Source: Membranipora membranacea
Lineage: Eukaryota; Bryozoa; Gymnolaemata; Cheilostomatida; Membraniporidae
Length of the DNA: 60,000 nucleotides
Assembly (NCBI GenBank): GCA_914767715.1
Contig: OU612070.1
Coordinates: 26,774,025-26,834,024, forward strand
Reading direction: 5' to 3'
In this document: positions 11,584 to 22,734 of the stretch, piece after piece
Position numbering within the stretch: the stretch's first letter is position 1
Layout of the letters: each line of letters opens with the position of its first letter
Program-made: the position numbers and the translations under genes
Notes under the pieces: generated by a model
Databases searched by the model: none
The model's input: the letters and a program-made list of their open reading frames with translations, nothing else
Told to the model about the DNA's origin: nothing

Positions 11584-11736
11584 TATTTTCAGAAGTTGAT
11601 TTTAGAATTTCGGTCTTTTTAACAATGGTTTTTAATACAATCTCCTTTACTGCACCTTCTTCAGCTCCTTGTCTGATTTGTTTAACATATTTCTCGAGCT
11701 TACGCTTCTTTGCCGCCTGAACTTTTTTGCTTGCCT
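11575..11736 (-). CDS. Lysine-rich small exon of the Ngaro element
   Basis: After an acceptor (CTCTCTGTTATAG/GC) an open frame of about 52 codons starts ASKKVQAAKKRKLEKYVKQI, with an NLS-like AKKRK and a likely amphipathic helix, and ends at TGA beside the A-tract. I know no counterpart. It may be a 3' exon of the SGNH transcript or a 5' part of Gag. Placement between acceptor and stop is the only support. Confidence 0.4.
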
Positions 11737-11907
11737 ATAACAGAGAGAGAAATGGTGTTAGAGAACAACAAAGATATATGTCTTGTTCTAACAAGCAGCT
11801 TAATCGGCAGCAAATTCTTCAACTAGTGAGGGGCGATTAGGACCATCCGCACTCACAGTTTGAATATTATATTATTGTTTGTTTATTTAATTATAAGATC
11901 TTTCTAA

Positions 11908-12423
11908 CTATAATTTTTGTTGTTTACTACTAGGCTTGAAAAAAAGCATCACAGGTGACACAAGGTATTTACAGGCCTTTTTATAGGCTTTGTCCGTCAG
12001 ATGGACACCATCAGCCCTTAAAGTCATGTGTCGGTCAAATTTTTTTGACCATCTCCAGCCGACAATAACATTGTTTGAATGTCTGGTTATAAGGTCATTT
12101 AGTTCCGCCAAACTGTTCATATATTTAGTACATTGACGAGGAAAAACTGTCATAATTATCACTTTGGCGGCAAATCGGGTATACTGGTTGGCATAGCCCA
12201 TCAAGTTAGCATACACGCTGCTAGGAGTGATCCCATCTCCCAGATCGTTAGATCCTATCACTAAGATAATCCCGTCGTAGTGCTGTTGATTAGCTGGGAC
12301 CTCTAAATAATTGGTCCGAGCTCCTCCGCGGCACCTAAAGTGTACCGACAGGTTTCTTCTGCTGAAGTACACCCCAGCTTGATCTCTCAGTCTTCGAGCA
12401 TGTGAGTCCCCGATAACTAGTAC
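11908..12423 (-). CDS. SGNH/GDSL-like hydrolase ORF of the Ngaro element
   Basis: Reading from the acceptor CTACCTGTAG/GT at 12,424, the frame contains all the SGNH blocks that can be judged: GDSHARRLRD (nucleophile Ser near residue 6), GGARTNYL (oxyanion Gly), IGSNDLGDG (Asn block) and DGVHLT (catalytic Asp-x-x-His). Length about 171 codons, normal for a single domain. Esterase-like ORFs of this family are known in Ngaro and some LINE elements; their role in the life cycle is unknown. Here it is the first frame, upstream of Gag. There is no ATG before the GDSH block, so a 5' exon is needed. It appears intact. Confidence 0.8.
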   Translation of the reverse strand, partial: VLVIGDSHARRLRDQAGVYFSRRNLSVHFRCRGGARTNYLEVPANQQHYDGIILVIGSNDLGDGITPSSVYANLMGYANQYTRFAAKVIIMTVFPRQCTKYMNSLAELNDLITRHSNNVIVGWRWSKKFDRHMTLRADGVHLTDKAYKKACKYLVSPVMLFFKPSSKQQKL

Positions 12424-13028
12424 CTACAGGTAGTTACAGGCTTTCCAAATTAGTGTTAATTCAAGAATACGGAATTTCGGAATGACCCCATAATCCTTAG
12501 CGAACACCCAAATATCACTAAATCTAGTTAATCAGTTCACAAAATTGTTCCATTCACTGTTTCATTACCAATCCACAGGGCCTATTATTTCCGCCAGCAC
12601 CAGATAACAGCCAAGGACAAGCGAGTGGTAGTGGTAGTTTGCCCTAAACAATGAATTCATTCATTGGGCAGAGGTTAGGAAGTTTTATTTTTTTTCTTTT
12701 TTTATTTTTTTTTATTTTAAGGTGTGCCTTGGGAAGTAATGACAATGAATGGTGAGTGAAATGATGAAGTGCCCAAAAGGAAGTAGGGAAGTCCAGGGCA
12801 TATCTGTGATGTGCATTGTGGTACTCGTAAAGAAGCTTGTTATTGAACATAATATTATTATTTTGTTTGATGTTCTCAGATTATGAGATCATTTCCACAG
12901 CAACATCAAATCACAGCTCAATATAAACAGTATGAACATTGACAAGGTTTAGCATACATTCTCATACTTACTCTTGTAATTGAAGACATGTTCAAGTAGG
13001 TTTTTTAGGAGCTGACAGAGACAAGTAG
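12424..13028 (-). other. Ngaro 5' region between A1 and the first ORF
   Basis: No open frame with family resemblance. It is AT-rich with a T-tract near 12,685-12,720. It must hold the leader exon(s) feeding the acceptor at 12,424; possible donors are not distinctive. Confidence 0.5.
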
Positions 13029-13264
13029 TTCACAGTCTCAAGGCTAGCAACCAAAGGATTGATGAGTTTAAGTCTCCCACAATTCAAAACAAAGTGATCA
13101 CATGACTTCCTTGTTGTCAGATCAGTACTTTATAAAACACATTGGAGTTATCGGGGCTTGTTGGGAGGGCCAGACGACTCTAACTATTGGAGCTGCGCTG
13201 AGATACTTGAGCATTTGTTTTGGATTAATTTCAGTCTAAAAAACAACTTTAGGAAAGTTTGATT
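13029..13264 (-). repeat. Ngaro split direct repeat A1
   Basis: Left end (in element orientation) of the Ngaro element, repeated at 7,059-7,300. Palindrome arm sequence (CTTAGCATCAG...) resumes at 13,265-13,268. Confidence 0.92.
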
Positions 13265-13608
13265 TTCTTAGCATCAGCTCTGCAGACACATCCTCAAATT
13301 AATTGATATTCCAGCATCACCATCATTTTGCTATCTTCTCGGAAAAAGGGAGAGTGAATAATCAACAAAGCCCGATTTCTCTCTTGAGCTTATAAGATTG
13401 ACATTCCACACTTTCTGGTGGTAGTCAGTTCATTAGAGGAGAATGTTAATTGTTGTTAGCCAGACAGGATGCTAGCTGATGATTGCTGCGTGTTGAGACA
13501 AACCTTATAGGTACATCTTGACATGATAAGAGTTGATGCCCTACTGTTCCATGAAAAACAAGCAAATGTGCTGGTATCAAAGAACATGTAGCAGACAGAC
13601 TAGTCTGC
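13265..13608. repeat. Arm 1 (innermost part) after the Ngaro insertion
   Basis: Reverse complement of 16,353-16,699 with few differences; together with 1-6,411 it restores the arm. It ends at the 12-bp perfect palindrome CAGACTAGTCTG (13,596-13,607), whose partner is at 16,353-16,364. It also includes a copy of the dispersed GAACTGACTAC repeat family. Confidence 0.92.
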
Positions 13609-13614
13609 AGTGTT

Positions 13615-15976
13615 TCAAGGGTGCGAAGCACCCGGGCGATCAACCTAGGGGTTTGGGGGCGTTGTGAGCCCCCGATGATGAGTGGTATAGAGCCCCGGCC
13701 GCTGATGCTTCGAGAGAATTTCCAGCCACTGGAAAGGGCTAAAATCTATTTATATTTGATCTCAAATAATTTCATATTTGTACTTTATACTAGTACTAAA
13801 ATATCAAACTGAGGTGAAATACACTTTAAACACTTAACACCAACTAATGGGCCCCTGGGACTTATCAACAAGTGCTTGGAGAGTTTACAAAAAATTTTGA
13901 CAGGGCTGTTTTGTCTCAAATCTGGAGGAAAACTGAGAATCACAAAAAGTGTGAAGTGTGCAGAAGTAGGTGTGGAAGTCTGGAAGGTCCCTCCTAAATA
14001 GGGAGACGTGGCAAGTATGGTAGAACATTGACTCACATTTTGTCACAATGTACCTCCCTTGATGGTATGTCTCCTCACAGAGTAAAATCCGAGCAAACTC
14101 GCATTATTTTTTGTTAAAAATAATTAACATTCTCCGCCACTGCATGAACTGACTACCACCAGACAGTGTGGTATGGTAATCTCTTAAGCTAAGAGAGATG
14201 CTAAGGTTGGTTTGGTTTCCCCCCCCCCCCCCCTCAAGTGCCTAAATCAGGCGTTGTTGATTGCTCTCTCTTTCTGAGAAGATAGAAAATGCTGGTCATG
14301 CTGGAATGTAAATTAATATCACAGGATGTGTCTGTAGATTGGTGCGTTGTTTCTAAAAAAGTCACTTCAAGCCGATCTTACAGCTGAAACACTGATGGTG
14401 GTCAATGTGATACTGGCTTTCACTGTTTCCATTTGGAAGCAATGTAAAGCCAATTTTGCAAAATAATTTGTTTTCTCAATGCATCAAGCCATCCATCGAT
14501 TACATTGTGATGCTAAAATGTCATAAGATCCCATCATGAGGAAATAGAGCTATGAAATACCACACCGAGTAGGGCAAACATGCCTTTTGTATGTTCTATG
14601 AACTCAGCCATTATCATTAGCAAAAACCTTGAATGTCAGTGACAACTACAGCAATTTACCGATCAATACTATACACTTCTGATAGGCATTACAGGAGAGG
14701 ATATTTTTAGTTTAGCAGGCATTTACCTCTTGATTTGACAAGTATCCTTTGCCTGTGTCTGGTTGTGTGGTGTGATTTTCACATATGCTTTACACAGAGC
14801 ACACCGCCATAATGCTACAACTCGCAACGCGCCATTTCCCGCGGGGTCTTGTATTATATTTAAGGTTCTTTATTAGCCAGTTTTATGTCTTTTCTCTCTA
14901 GAATCTTGCTGGATATACTGGGTATACGCACATCACAATGTATAATTGTAGCATCTGGTACAAAGATTGTTCAGCCTTGGATAAAAGGCCATATGCAAAA
15001 ACAAGACAGCGAAATTATAATATAGATAACGGAGTACGATTCATTATTACCACTGATATAGAATAAATATGTATTACATATACATCAGTGGTTATTACTA
15101 GCTTCCAATGCTTGCTGGGATCTTAAATTCCTTGTCATGTCATGGGTGTGGTTGTAATGATCATAAATCATATCCATAATTGGTGAGTAGGGGTGCGGAG
15201 GGGAGGTGTATGCGGAGGGGGTCCCTATAGTTTGTCAGAAACCAACTGAGTGATTGATGCAGTGAACTTTCTGAACAAACATTGAATCTTCAATCAAGCT
15301 TGAGATTTGAGAAAACGTCCTCAGAGTTCGAAGGCAATAGGAAGAAGATTACGCTCTGTCCGCCTTAGCTAGGTCACTGACTTCCTCCGTTAATTAATTA
15401 CATTTTTTTGCCACTTCAGGAGCTGAATTTCTGCTGGGGTTATCAATTGAATGACATTCCAGCCCAGCCCAGAGTAGATATCTGGAAGATAAGTGCATGA
15501 ATATATTTTAACCTGGTACATTTTAGTTGAATATTGTACCGATACTAAGTCATCACTTCTGGTGATTTCATGTGCTCTCCTCAGGTTTATTCTGATTGAG
15601 TCTCCACTATTGGGAATCCGGCGCAGTCTGCCGGGTGTGCATTTAGTGGCTGAATCAAGAGGACATAAATTGAAGTCAGTAGAGAGCTGGAGAGATAAAG
15701 ACTCGTTATGATTGATGAATTTCCATGTTGCCTGTGTTTTAAACTCACCGTAGTAAACTGATGCTATTTGATTTGGTCCTAAAGTATACACGCTTGTTGT
15801 GGTGAATCATCATTGTCTCAAAACTGCGAATCATTATTTCAAAAGATAAGTTTGTTTCGCATCCTCTGAATATCTGGTTATGCATGATATTCGGTTGCAC
15901 AGTGACACAGTGACACTTATCTGCAGAACAGTTCATGTGCTATTCAATTATAGCTAGTTCTTTGTTTCTGGAAAAA
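13615..15976 (+). repeat. 2.4-kb palindrome spacer unit, copy A
   Basis: The unit recurs in reverse complement at 31,138-33,433 (coordinate sums about 47,050-47,115 along its length). It starts with a GC-rich block: hairpin GGGTGCGAAGCACCC (13,619-13,633) and a second stem GGGGGC/GCCCCC (13,655-13,673). It also holds a dispersed-repeat copy (14,040-14,420), a 14-C run near 14,220, a copy of the repeat shared with 28,985-29,175 (about 14,820-15,000), and one of the ~100-bp repeats listed at 31,543. Open frames here (for instance 15,390-15,791 on the minus strand) are preserved in copy B only in part and lack family resemblance; I do not call them genes. Confidence 0.9.
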
Positions 15977-15984
15977 AAGGGAAT

Positions 15985-16135
15985 CGCTGTAAATTGAAAT
16001 CTCCCACATTTGAATTTAGATTACATGGCAAGTATGTGTTCTGCTGTTCTATGAAAAAAATAAACAAATTTGTTAGAATCAAAAGACTTTGAGAAAACAG
16101 GTTTCTAGCACATGGTAGGCTGCTAGCGATTGATA
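15985..16135 (+). repeat. Direct repeat F, copy 1 (flank of the spacer unit)
   Basis: From CTGTAAATTGAAATCT to GGTAGGCTGCTA this matches 33,460-33,603 in the same orientation, although the adjoining 2.4-kb units are in opposite orientations. Confidence 0.88.
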
Positions 16136-16352
16136 TAAGTGTAGAGAAGAGGTATACACCCGAGGGTGGCGGGCTGGAACAATCATATCATATCTAGCCC
16201 TGGGTGACTTTACTTCAAATAAATGTAAATGTCTGATCATACATGTAAGAGCTGTGTGGTTTCTTAGTTAACTTAAGTGCTGACCAGTGGTGATAGACCA
16301 TTTTGATCCAAACTTAAACCAGTAAAGGTGGCCATTCTGTATAAACATGCAG
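16136..16352. other. Inner spacer between repeat F and arm 2
   Basis: About 215 bp with no gene or recognised repeat; unpaired centre of the palindrome. Confidence 0.6.
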
Positions 16353-16364
16353 CAGACTAGTCTG

Positions 16365-17997
16365 TCTGCTACATGTTCTTTGATACCAGCACATTTACTT
16401 GTTTTTTCATGGAACAGTAGGGCATCAACTCTTATCATGTCAAGATGTGCCTATATGGTTTGTCTCAACACGCAGCAATCATCAGCTAGCATCCTGTCTG
16501 GCTAAGAACAATTAACATTCTCCTCTAATGAACTGACTACCACCAGCAAGTGTGGAATGTCAATCTTATAAGCTCAAGAGGGAAATCGGGCTTTGTTGAT
16601 TATTCACTCTCTCTTTTTCCGAGAAGATAGCAAAATGATGGTGATGCTGGAATATCAATTAATTTGAGGATGTGCCTGCAGACCTGATGCTAAGAAAGAC
16701 ACTTTGTGCCGATCTAACAGTTGAAACACTGATGATAATACAAAATCAAATGTACCACATATGTAAGCTTGGATCGCCTAGCACGACATCAATACAAATG
16801 AATGCTGCTACTACATGAAATGATGTAGTATAATGAGTTTACTCTGGGGAACCACAGTTGAACAACTTAATTGGTCTACATTTCAAGCTAAGTCTGCTGC
16901 ATGTGCTAGCCAATCAGCAGCACTTGCTGTTTTCGGTTGAGAGCAAAATTTGTTGTAATTTACACAGCAATTTTTCATCTCGACAAGTGGAACTTCCTCT
17001 AGGTGTTGTGTTTATTAGCAGCAATTTTATTTTATTTGTATTTTAGTATTTTAGTATTTATTCAATCTCTTGAACTAGAAATCTTCAGCTGCCGAACCCT
17101 TACATGGGCCCAGAGAAAAGTATGTTCTCTCTTGGCGGGCACTAAAAATCTGCTGAGCTAACACAGTTGAACCAAGTTGAACTCACTGGACTTAATTTCA
17201 GTTTGAGTTAGGTCTGCTGCATGGTTTGGTTACATACCACACTTTCTGGCTGTAGTCAGTTCATTAGAGAGGAAGGTTAATTGGTTTAATAGCCAGACAG
17301 GATTCTAGTTTGCTTGGTTGCTGCACAATGATATTTCCTGTGTGTCAAGACATACCATATAGGCACATATTCACGAGTTATGAGTCGATGCCCTGCTGTT
17401 CTAAGAAAAACAAACGTATGTGCTGTTATCAACGGACTTGAGGAGTTCAGGTTTCTAGCACCTGGCAAGCTGCTAGAGATTGATGCAGAGTAGATAGCAG
17501 GAGTGACCTTAGCCTGTCTTGACAATCCTTGTTGGATGGGGGTGACCCTAAATCGCAATCTCCAAACTGAATAATGGTAAACCTCGCATCTGGAAGATTG
17601 ATTAGCTGAGCAGGAACTAAAATTTCCAAAGTCATTTTACCATTTTGGTCTGGTTCTGTTACTCCCATCAATAACTTTACCAGCTACAGATCCTGGTTGT
17701 AACAACTGTAACAAACAATGATCCAAATCAAATAACTATGCCATTTTGAGGGGAGAGTAATTAAGACTACATTCATTAGCATCAAAACATATACAAAGAG
17801 AGAGTGACAATTATAAACTACGAATTGGCTTGGACCCACCAACTCAATGTGACGAACAAAGCATGAATAGTGAATAGCATCACTGTGCCAAATTGTTGGT
17901 TCATTGGTTTCGTAATGGCTTGGAGGTTAAGGTACTGCTCAGCAGTAAGATATTTACTGTAATTGGAAACAGCCAATAGAAAATTGATTTGGTTGAA
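16365..17997. other. Arm 2 repeats upstream of the lectin promoter
   Basis: Contains dispersed repeat copies at about 16,430-16,740 (+) and 17,240-17,400 (-). No coding region; frames here mirror non-coding arm 1 sequence with stops. Confidence 0.65.
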
Positions 17998-18066
17998 CCA
18001 ATGTGACTACATTTTACTTTTATCCAATAGTATTGAACCTCAGCAGACGCAAAGTAAGGGTATAAA
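17973..18066 (+). promoter_or_regulatory. Lectin promoter: three CCAAT motifs and a TATA box
   Basis: TATAAA at 18,061-18,066, preceded by CCAAT at about 17,974, 17,998 and 18,024. These motifs, or most of them, are conserved in arm 1 (5,067-5,150, inverted). Transcription would start near 18,090. A 5' non-coding exon is implied because the ATG at 18,366 sits just after an acceptor (TTGTATTGTAG/AGTT). Confidence 0.55.
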
Positions 18067-18365
18067 GGTAGGGTTACATGCTTATATTTGCATTCATCTC
18101 CTCTGATTGTTGCTTGAATCAAAGTGCGAGCAACTATATACAGGTTTGACAACTCTCACAACTCTCGAGGGAGGTTTTTTTGTTCCATTTAAGCTGATTT
18201 AAGTTAGCGGTACTTTCAAACAATAAAGGACTGTGTGAAAGCATCATTTATTCTCCTGTTATTGTTTGTTGTCTGTATTGTACTGAGTAGAATCGTTTTA
18301 TAATGTATTTTAATGTATTTCTTGTATGAATCGAATTTCATTTTATTGTTTTGTATTGTAGAGTT

Positions 18366-19707
18366 ATGGCTTGTATTTATGTAGCTGTGGTAGTTCTCTT
18401 TCTCGCTTCTGCGGTACATTCAGGTGAGAACCAGTTATTTTGATTTGAGCACCTAGATATGTTTTTGATTCAGAACAATTGTGACAAACCACAGCTGAAT
18501 GGTGAATGCCTCTTCTTCTTTATATAAAAAGTATGCTCAACGTATGCTCAAAGTTGAACTATACTATGGGTTGAAATTTTGCTCATTTTACGCGACAACT
18601 CAGTCACAACTTGGTGGTCGGATAGCTATACAGTAGAAGGACAATTAAACTTTCTTACAATTTCTTTCTCAATTATTTATTATGAGTTTTAATTAATTGA
18701 CACATTGTCATTCATCACTGCAAAGGTAAAAGCGCGTGTGGAGATGACTGGCCGGTAAGCGTGACATCTGATGCAGGGACAACTTGTTACAAGATGGTTT
18801 CTATCCGGAAAACCTTTATCGATGCCAGCACCCAGTGTAGAAATTATGGTGGAGAACTGGCCTCCGTTAGAAATACTGATGAGCGAGTATTTTTGAATGG
18901 ATACCGAATAACTTATTTCAGTATGTATCTACTCTAATCTTTTAATTGAAGCCTAGCATATAATCTCCTTTTTTTGAGATTATGGTATGATATGACATGA
19001 GGCCTTTCAGACATTCAGGATTATTACATACTCTTTGAAAGATGTGAAAACCGTCACCAATATTATCACAAAGACACGGTTCAATTTCAATCTAACAATG
19101 ATTTGTCTTTATCATACTTGTGATTTCATCAACTGATTGGGATTTAGAGAGCTTCTGCAGCAGAAATCTGACTGATATATCACATTATTTATATATATGA
19201 AAATAATATTATCATATAATGCATAATTATAACTATGATATTGAGATTATCCAAATCTAATTTCTTGGCTCATTGGCTCAAAAAACATCCTGCTTAATGT
19301 TTTGATCTATCCATGTCAATATATGAGCTTAAGCTATCAATTCAGGTTAGCTAAGAGTTAGCACTGCGTTGTATTTCATTGTGCATCATAGATGAGTGTT
19401 AGGATAAGCATTCATTCTCGTGGCTACTTGATTAGCTTTCACATGATGCTTTCCTTAATTGACAGGATATAGGGACTCCGTATGGCTCGGAGGACATAGG
19501 ATGGGTGCTGGTCATCATTGGAAATGGTCCAACAAGAATGGTGACATCCCAATCAAAGATTATTTCTGGTGGACAGGAAGTCCAGACAACCATCATGGGA
19601 CACAGCATTGTCTTGTTATGTATGGCTATACTGATGCAAGATATGTTGAATGGGATGATGATGAATGCTGGGATAAATATTATTTCATCTGTGAAAAGAG
19701 AATGTAA
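18366..19707 (+). CDS. Secreted C-type lectin, arm 2 copy, intact
   Basis: Exons 18,366-18,423, 18,726-18,920 and 19,466-19,707 join to 495 nt (164 residues plus stop) with GT/AG borders and phases 1 and 1. Residues 1-19 are a signal peptide. One C-type lectin domain follows: CGDDWP near the start, CYKM, the helix around ASTQCRNYGGELASV, then WLGG, W-K-W-S-N, FWWTGSPDN, WDDDECWD and FICEK. The EPN/QPD sugar-specificity position reads SPD-N, so calcium-dependent sugar binding is possible but the ligand is unclear. WDD replaces the classic WND. A polyadenylation-type AATAAA occurs about 75 bp after the stop. It probably acts outside the cell in recognition or defence (inference from family). 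Confidence 0.93.
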
Positions 19708-21063
19708 AACGTGTTAATACGTTCATTCAGCCTGATAATGTGCAAGTATCAAATATTGTCACAAAGCGTATCGATTAAAAATAAAATACTGTCATTGTAA
19801 CGTATCCTTATATGATCAATCTAATAACAAAAACGCTCACTAGTTTGGCGTAAAATTAAGGCAGAAGTTAAGTATGTCGGATAAATGTCTGTTGATTATT
19901 GTAGGTAATGACAATATCAAATTCCCAGGCCCATTCTCACTCATCCCAAAATGCCATATGTCATTGGATGTGCTCCGAATATCAATAGGCTGCATACAAC
20001 TGACGACAAGGAAACGTTCTTTATGAGAAAAAAAAAGAAGCAAAAACATCAAAGTTGCGCCCCAAATAAATGGTGGGTAATTGAGGGTGTGCCTGGCTGT
20101 ACAATTTACACTGTATAAAAAACATGTTATGATATTGCAAGCCACACCTGGAAGCATGGGCCACGAGACATGAGCAATTACCGACGCTTTGATAGGCTTC
20201 AGCTTCTTCCCCCCCTCTCCAGGCAGTCACGCCTGCTATGTGTCGATTAAAAATATCATAGGGACGACACCAAGTGAATGATGTTGCCTGACCAACAATG
20301 CAGTGCCTATGTGCCCTTTTGTATATTATAGCATCATTTCTAGGTTTATAATTATTATTTTTTCATGCTGCCTAATATGTGTATTATTATAAGAATCAGG
20401 TGCTTACCTTGAGAACACTCTGCTTTATCTTGGCTCTTCACCCATATCATCTAGGAAATCATCTGTGAAATAATATAAGAAAATTAACTCAAAATGAATA
20501 GTAAATAACTGAGGCGGCCGTGATGCATTTTAGAGTTGCGGTTATGACGTAGATAAATAGTTTTCTTTTGCTAAGTACCGTTCCGGTCCTTTATCATCTG
20601 TTATAACTATGAAAAAGAATAACAAATTGGATACGAGACAAACATAGAGTTTCATGGGAGTCATAGTCATGGTGGGAAAACTCCATGTACATTAAAATGC
20701 ATAAGTAAGTATTTTCTAACAAATACTATAATAAAACTTGAAAAAAGGAGAAAGAAGAACCAACCTCGCTGGCTCTCTGTATCACAGTTACCAATACAAT
20801 ATATATTAATTTCACAGATAATGGCTCCGTACTCTGAAACCCACAAAATACCATGGATTAACATCTGAATTGAAAATGGTGATAATTGAATGGCGTGTAG
20901 TACTTTCTAATACAGAGGATAATACGAAAATACGACATCAACATCGCATATGAAAATTACAAGATCAGTATGATACAGTTAAACAGTAATACATTTTAAC
21001 ACACCACATTACTGACTGCGACAATACGCAGATTGATGTGCACTGAATAAAACACTGGTTCAG
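19708..21063. other. Non-coding arm 2 sequence downstream of the lectin
   Basis: Mirrors 2,100-3,439 of arm 1. No gene supported. Confidence 0.7.
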
Positions 21064-21912
21064 AAACACCTCTGAAATAAGAGAGGATTAAACTACATTA
21101 CACTGTTATAAGATACCAGTAGCCTAACATTATGAATACATATCGATAGGTAAAGGTTCGACTGCGATGACATGCACACAAGACAGAAAACAATGTACTA
21201 TAAATGCGATAAACACCAAAAGAAACATGTAAATATAATGCGGACCTGCACAAGGTGATGCTAGTAAGTACAGCTGCTTCGGTCAAATTAAATTCTTAGA
21301 TGTATGGATACAGCAGCAATCGTAGAAATATTAAATTTTGATAATAATGATTTTCATTAACATCACAAAAAATATCAACTGGTAGGTCTGGAAATTGATA
21401 TGACACTGGAACTAATTATTTACGGTGCGGTCAGAAAACAATAGTGGAAAAACAAAGTACTAGCAAACTTGGTGATAGCTTTAACTGTAACTGAAATTCG
21501 GAGTAAATAGCCAAGCCTTAAAACCAAGGGCACACTGCCAACCCAATTGCTGGGACGTGCCAGCACAATAACCAACCGGATGATAATCAATATGAGCATT
21601 TCAAGAAGAGGGAGGTACTGACAGCGGTTAAGCATTTGTAATCTAAAGAACATGGGTTTTGGGGAGGGTTCAGCCCTCATCTTGTCAAAATACTGGTAGA
21701 AGGATAGCATGCTGTTTTGAATTAAGTAGGCGTGGCTGGCTTGGTGCGCGAGTTACTGCCTGTAACTGTCTGAATAATAGCTTGAATGACACAAACATAT
21801 AGTTGGAAAATTCAGTCTTCTCCTAAGGTATGCTTCACATATTGAATGTCGACAAACATGCTAAGACCCCCTTATTGTTTCGATATACCCTTTCTAGCAG
21901 AAGTAACCTCAA
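21064..21912. other. About 850-bp block present only in arm 2
   Basis: Arm 1 runs continuously across the corresponding point (near 2,080). The junctions are AAAACAC/TGGTTCAG and CAAAGA/ATTTCAGACC. Neither clear terminal inverted repeats nor a target duplication is evident; an insertion in arm 2 or a deletion in arm 1 would both fit. A 96-codon frame (21,420-21,710, minus) has no recognisable family. Confidence 0.7.
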
Positions 21913-22734
21913 AGAATTTCAGACCATTTTTACCCTTCTAATTAGGCCTGCTTCCAATGACAATACCCAACTCTGAACTCTGAAGTGATTTATATAAATT
22001 TTTAAGCAACCAAAATAGAATTCAGTTGTGAATGCTATCAATATTAACCTATATTTCCCTCACAATTATGCTTTGATATATTGTATTCATACATGAAGAT
22101 TCTGAAAGTTCTTTTGCACTCACAAAATTGATGATTTCAATTCGATCTTATGATACATCATGAGACATTACATCATTGATGGAGGTTGGAAATGTGCTCC
22201 TAAGTGAATGTTCATGATCATCTCAACCTGAGAAATTTTTTGTAGGTAATATTGAAGTTCCTTGATTGAAGCTTAGCAACATTGTAATGGATACAATTTA
22301 TACTAGACGCACCATACAATCTTTTTGTTTGCAAGCACAACATTAGTTTTCGTCTTGGTCTTCATTGGTAGACATGTGCGAAAGAAAACTGAGAATTAGG
22401 GCGTAGCTTTATACAGTGTATTGGTTTTCTGTTTTTATACCGATCTACATTGATATGAGGGATTGGTCATCAATCGTACAATTTTCACTTGGGATTATAA
22501 AACAAAACAAATGCAAAGATTGTTACGATTAGATACCCCCCCCCCCCCCCATCACCACTGTACATAAGATATTAATTGATAGAGCAGCGGTGTTTTACAG
22601 GAGCAGGCAAATATTATTTCACTGATAACGAGCACTTTTAAGTACATATTATGGTTTCTTATTACACCAAAAACTTTATATTTGCATCAACAGAACCATC
22701 TATTTTGCAACAAGGATTATAATCTGATTAAATT

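Larger units (their letters stand above)
6412..13264 (-). mobile_element. Ngaro-type tyrosine-recombinase retrotransposon, full length, defective
   Basis: A 6.85-kb element inserted in arm 1; the uninterrupted sequence survives in arm 2 at 16,699/16,700 (junction within the TTT run of GTCTTTCTTAGC). On the minus strand the order is A1 (13,264-13,029), SGNH hydrolase ORF, lysine-rich exon, Gag-like ORF, RT/RNase H, tyrosine recombinase, B1 (about 7,830-7,301), A2 (7,300-7,059), B2 (7,058-6,412). This A1-ORFs-B1-A2-B2 split direct repeat arrangement defines Ngaro-class elements. No clear target duplication is seen, as expected for recombinase-mediated integration. A1 and A2 differ at about 2 of 237 positions, so insertion is recent relative to the palindrome. 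It is defective: the RT frame is shifted and the recombinase lacks its HxxR box. Confidence 0.93.

Noticed and set aside
15390-15791. 133-codon frame shared with 31,323-31,526 as a conserved protein
   Set aside because: Similarity reflects the duplicated 2.4-kb unit; copy B stops early, includes a dispersed non-coding repeat, and shows no domain.
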